64,000 nucleotides of DNA from Variovorax sp. 679 (GTDB taxonomy: Bacteria > Pseudomonadota > Gammaproteobacteria > Burkholderiales > Burkholderiaceae_C), in NCBI RefSeq assembly GCF_003952185.1, contig NZ_RXFS01000008.1, positions 186,001 to 250,000 of the forward strand, read 5' to 3'. The notes beneath the pieces are model-generated. The model had not been told where the DNA came from. It saw only the letters and a list, made by a program, of their open reading frames with translations, and ran no database searches. Position numbers and translations under genes: made by a program. This document shows positions 63,226-64,000 of this stretch, piece after piece. Every line of letters begins with the position of its first letter. The stretch's first letter is position 1.

Positions 63226-64000
63226 TCAGTTCTGCGCGGCGGCCTGCGTTGCAGGTCGGGGCTGCGCAGGCTGCCCCGGTGCGATCGCGGCGTTGGCCAG
63301 CTCGCCGCGGTTCCACCAGCCGCCGCCGAGCGCCTGGAAGAGGGCGGCCGTGTCGGCATAGCGCGCGGCCTGTGCCTGCACCAGCGCGGTGTGCGTCTGC
63401 AGCCAGGCCTGTTGCGCGGTCAGCAGCGTGACGTAGCTCACCGCGCCGGCGCGGAACTGCGCGGTCGACAGGTCGAGCGACTGTTTGGCGAGCGACTCGG
63501 CCGTGGCCTGTGCCTGCAGCGTGGTGGCGTCGAGTTCCAATGCGCGCAAGGCATCGGCGACGTTCTGGAAGGCGCCGAGCACGGTATTGCGGTACTGCGC
63601 CGCAGCCGAGTCGTAGGCCGCGACCGCCGCCCGCTGCTGCGCACGCAGGGCACCGCCGTTGAAGATCGGCTGCGTGAGCCCGGCGCCGATGCTCCACAGC
63701 GTGGTCGGCCCGGTGAACAGGTCGCGTGCGCGCAAGGAGGTGTTGCCGTAGCTGCCGCTCAGCTGGATCTGCGGATAGAGATTGGCCGTGGCCACGCCGA
63801 CCGCCGCGCTGGCCTGGTGCAGCTGTGCCTCGCTGGCGCGCACGTCCGGCCGCTGGCGCGCGAGCTCGGAGGGCAACGACAGCGGCAGGGCATCCGGCAG
63901 CGAGAGGCTGGCAAGGTCGAACTCGGGCAGGCCTTCTTCCGACGGCAGGCGGCCCGCGAACACCGCGAGCTGGTGGCGCGTCTGCGCCAGCGACTTCTCG
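63226..64000 (-). CDS. NodT-type outer-membrane efflux protein (partial, cut by the window end)
   Basis: The frame is open to the window edge (E-K-S-L-A-Q-T-R-H-Q-L-A-V before FAGRLP), so the listed 257 residues are the C-terminal part of a longer TolC/NodT protein of about 470-500. RPDVRASEAQLHQASAAVGV is the repeat-half signature. It is the outer channel for the RND system. Confidence 0.9.
   Translation of the reverse strand, partial: EKSLAQTRHQLAVFAGRLPSEEGLPEFDLASLSLPDALPLSLPSELARQRPDVRASEAQLHQASAAVGVATANLYPQIQLSGSYGNTSLRARDLFTGPTTLWSIGAGLTQPIFNGGALRAQQRAAVAAYDSAAAQYRNTVLGAFQNVADALRALELDATTLQAQATAESLAKQSLDLSTAQFRAGAVSYVTLLTAQQAWLQTHTALVQAQAARYADTAALFQALGGGWWNRGELANAAIAPGQPAQPRPATQAAAQN

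Overview
The window looks like the chromosome of a high-GC betaproteobacterium of the Comamonadaceae, most like Variovorax. This is an inference from gene content and codon style (sulfate ABC transporter, CysE, Prx, MacAB and Tol-Pal protein sequences, GTG/TTG starts, very GC-rich third positions); no rRNA is present to confirm it. Genes are densely packed, with many 1-4 base stop/start overlaps, and there is one tRNA (Lys). No insertion sequence, integrase, CRISPR array or origin was seen.

Layout. 1-0.9 kb: end of a RutE-like nitroreductase and a molybdate-binding TOBE protein, closed by a terminator. 1.0-3.5 kb: an A/T-richer island with a leaderless PGRP/Amidase_2 peptidoglycan amidase followed by three tandem paralogous exported proteins with four conserved cysteines, arranged like an antibacterial effector with three immunity genes. 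3.7-9.4 kb: a sulfur block (TauD-like dioxygenase, rhodanese, serine acetyltransferase, XRE regulator, Family 2A encapsulin shell, and its cysteine desulfurase cargo with a long disordered N-terminus). 9.4-17.2 kb: mixed oxidoreductases and hydrolases, including a flavin halogenase-like protein and an azoR/LysR divergent pair. 17.3-23.0 kb: peroxiredoxin, a small hydrolase, the sulfate importer sbp-cysTWA, and dsbB. 23.1-28.2 kb: a MacA-MacB-NodT efflux system. 28.2-31.7 kb (minus strand): methyltransferase, chorismatase, acyltransferase and glycosyltransferase, resembling part of a xanthomonadin/aryl-polyene pathway.

31.8-39.4 kb is a long housekeeping run (yebC, purD, hemF, nadD, rsfS, rlmH, a PhyH-type dioxygenase, maf, rng), followed by msbA (minus) and tolB-pal-cpoB-tcdA, then tRNA-Lys. 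At 45.0 kb an endonuclease V-like gene carries a perfect 11-bp tandem duplication that breaks its frame near the start. 45.6-58.5 kb is a carbohydrate-use locus: an ABC importer, a maltoporin-like porin, a LacI regulator and two lipoprotein GH92 alpha-mannosidases. Three copies of an 18-bp perfect repeat lie upstream of its three structural transcription units and are the likely operator. The last 5 kb (minus strand) encode an RND tripartite efflux system whose outer-membrane gene runs off the window end.

The most noteworthy systems are the amidase plus triple immunity-like island, the encapsulin operon with an intrinsic terminator directly before the shell gene, the LacI/GH92 mannoside locus with its repeated operator, and the frameshifted endonuclease V gene.
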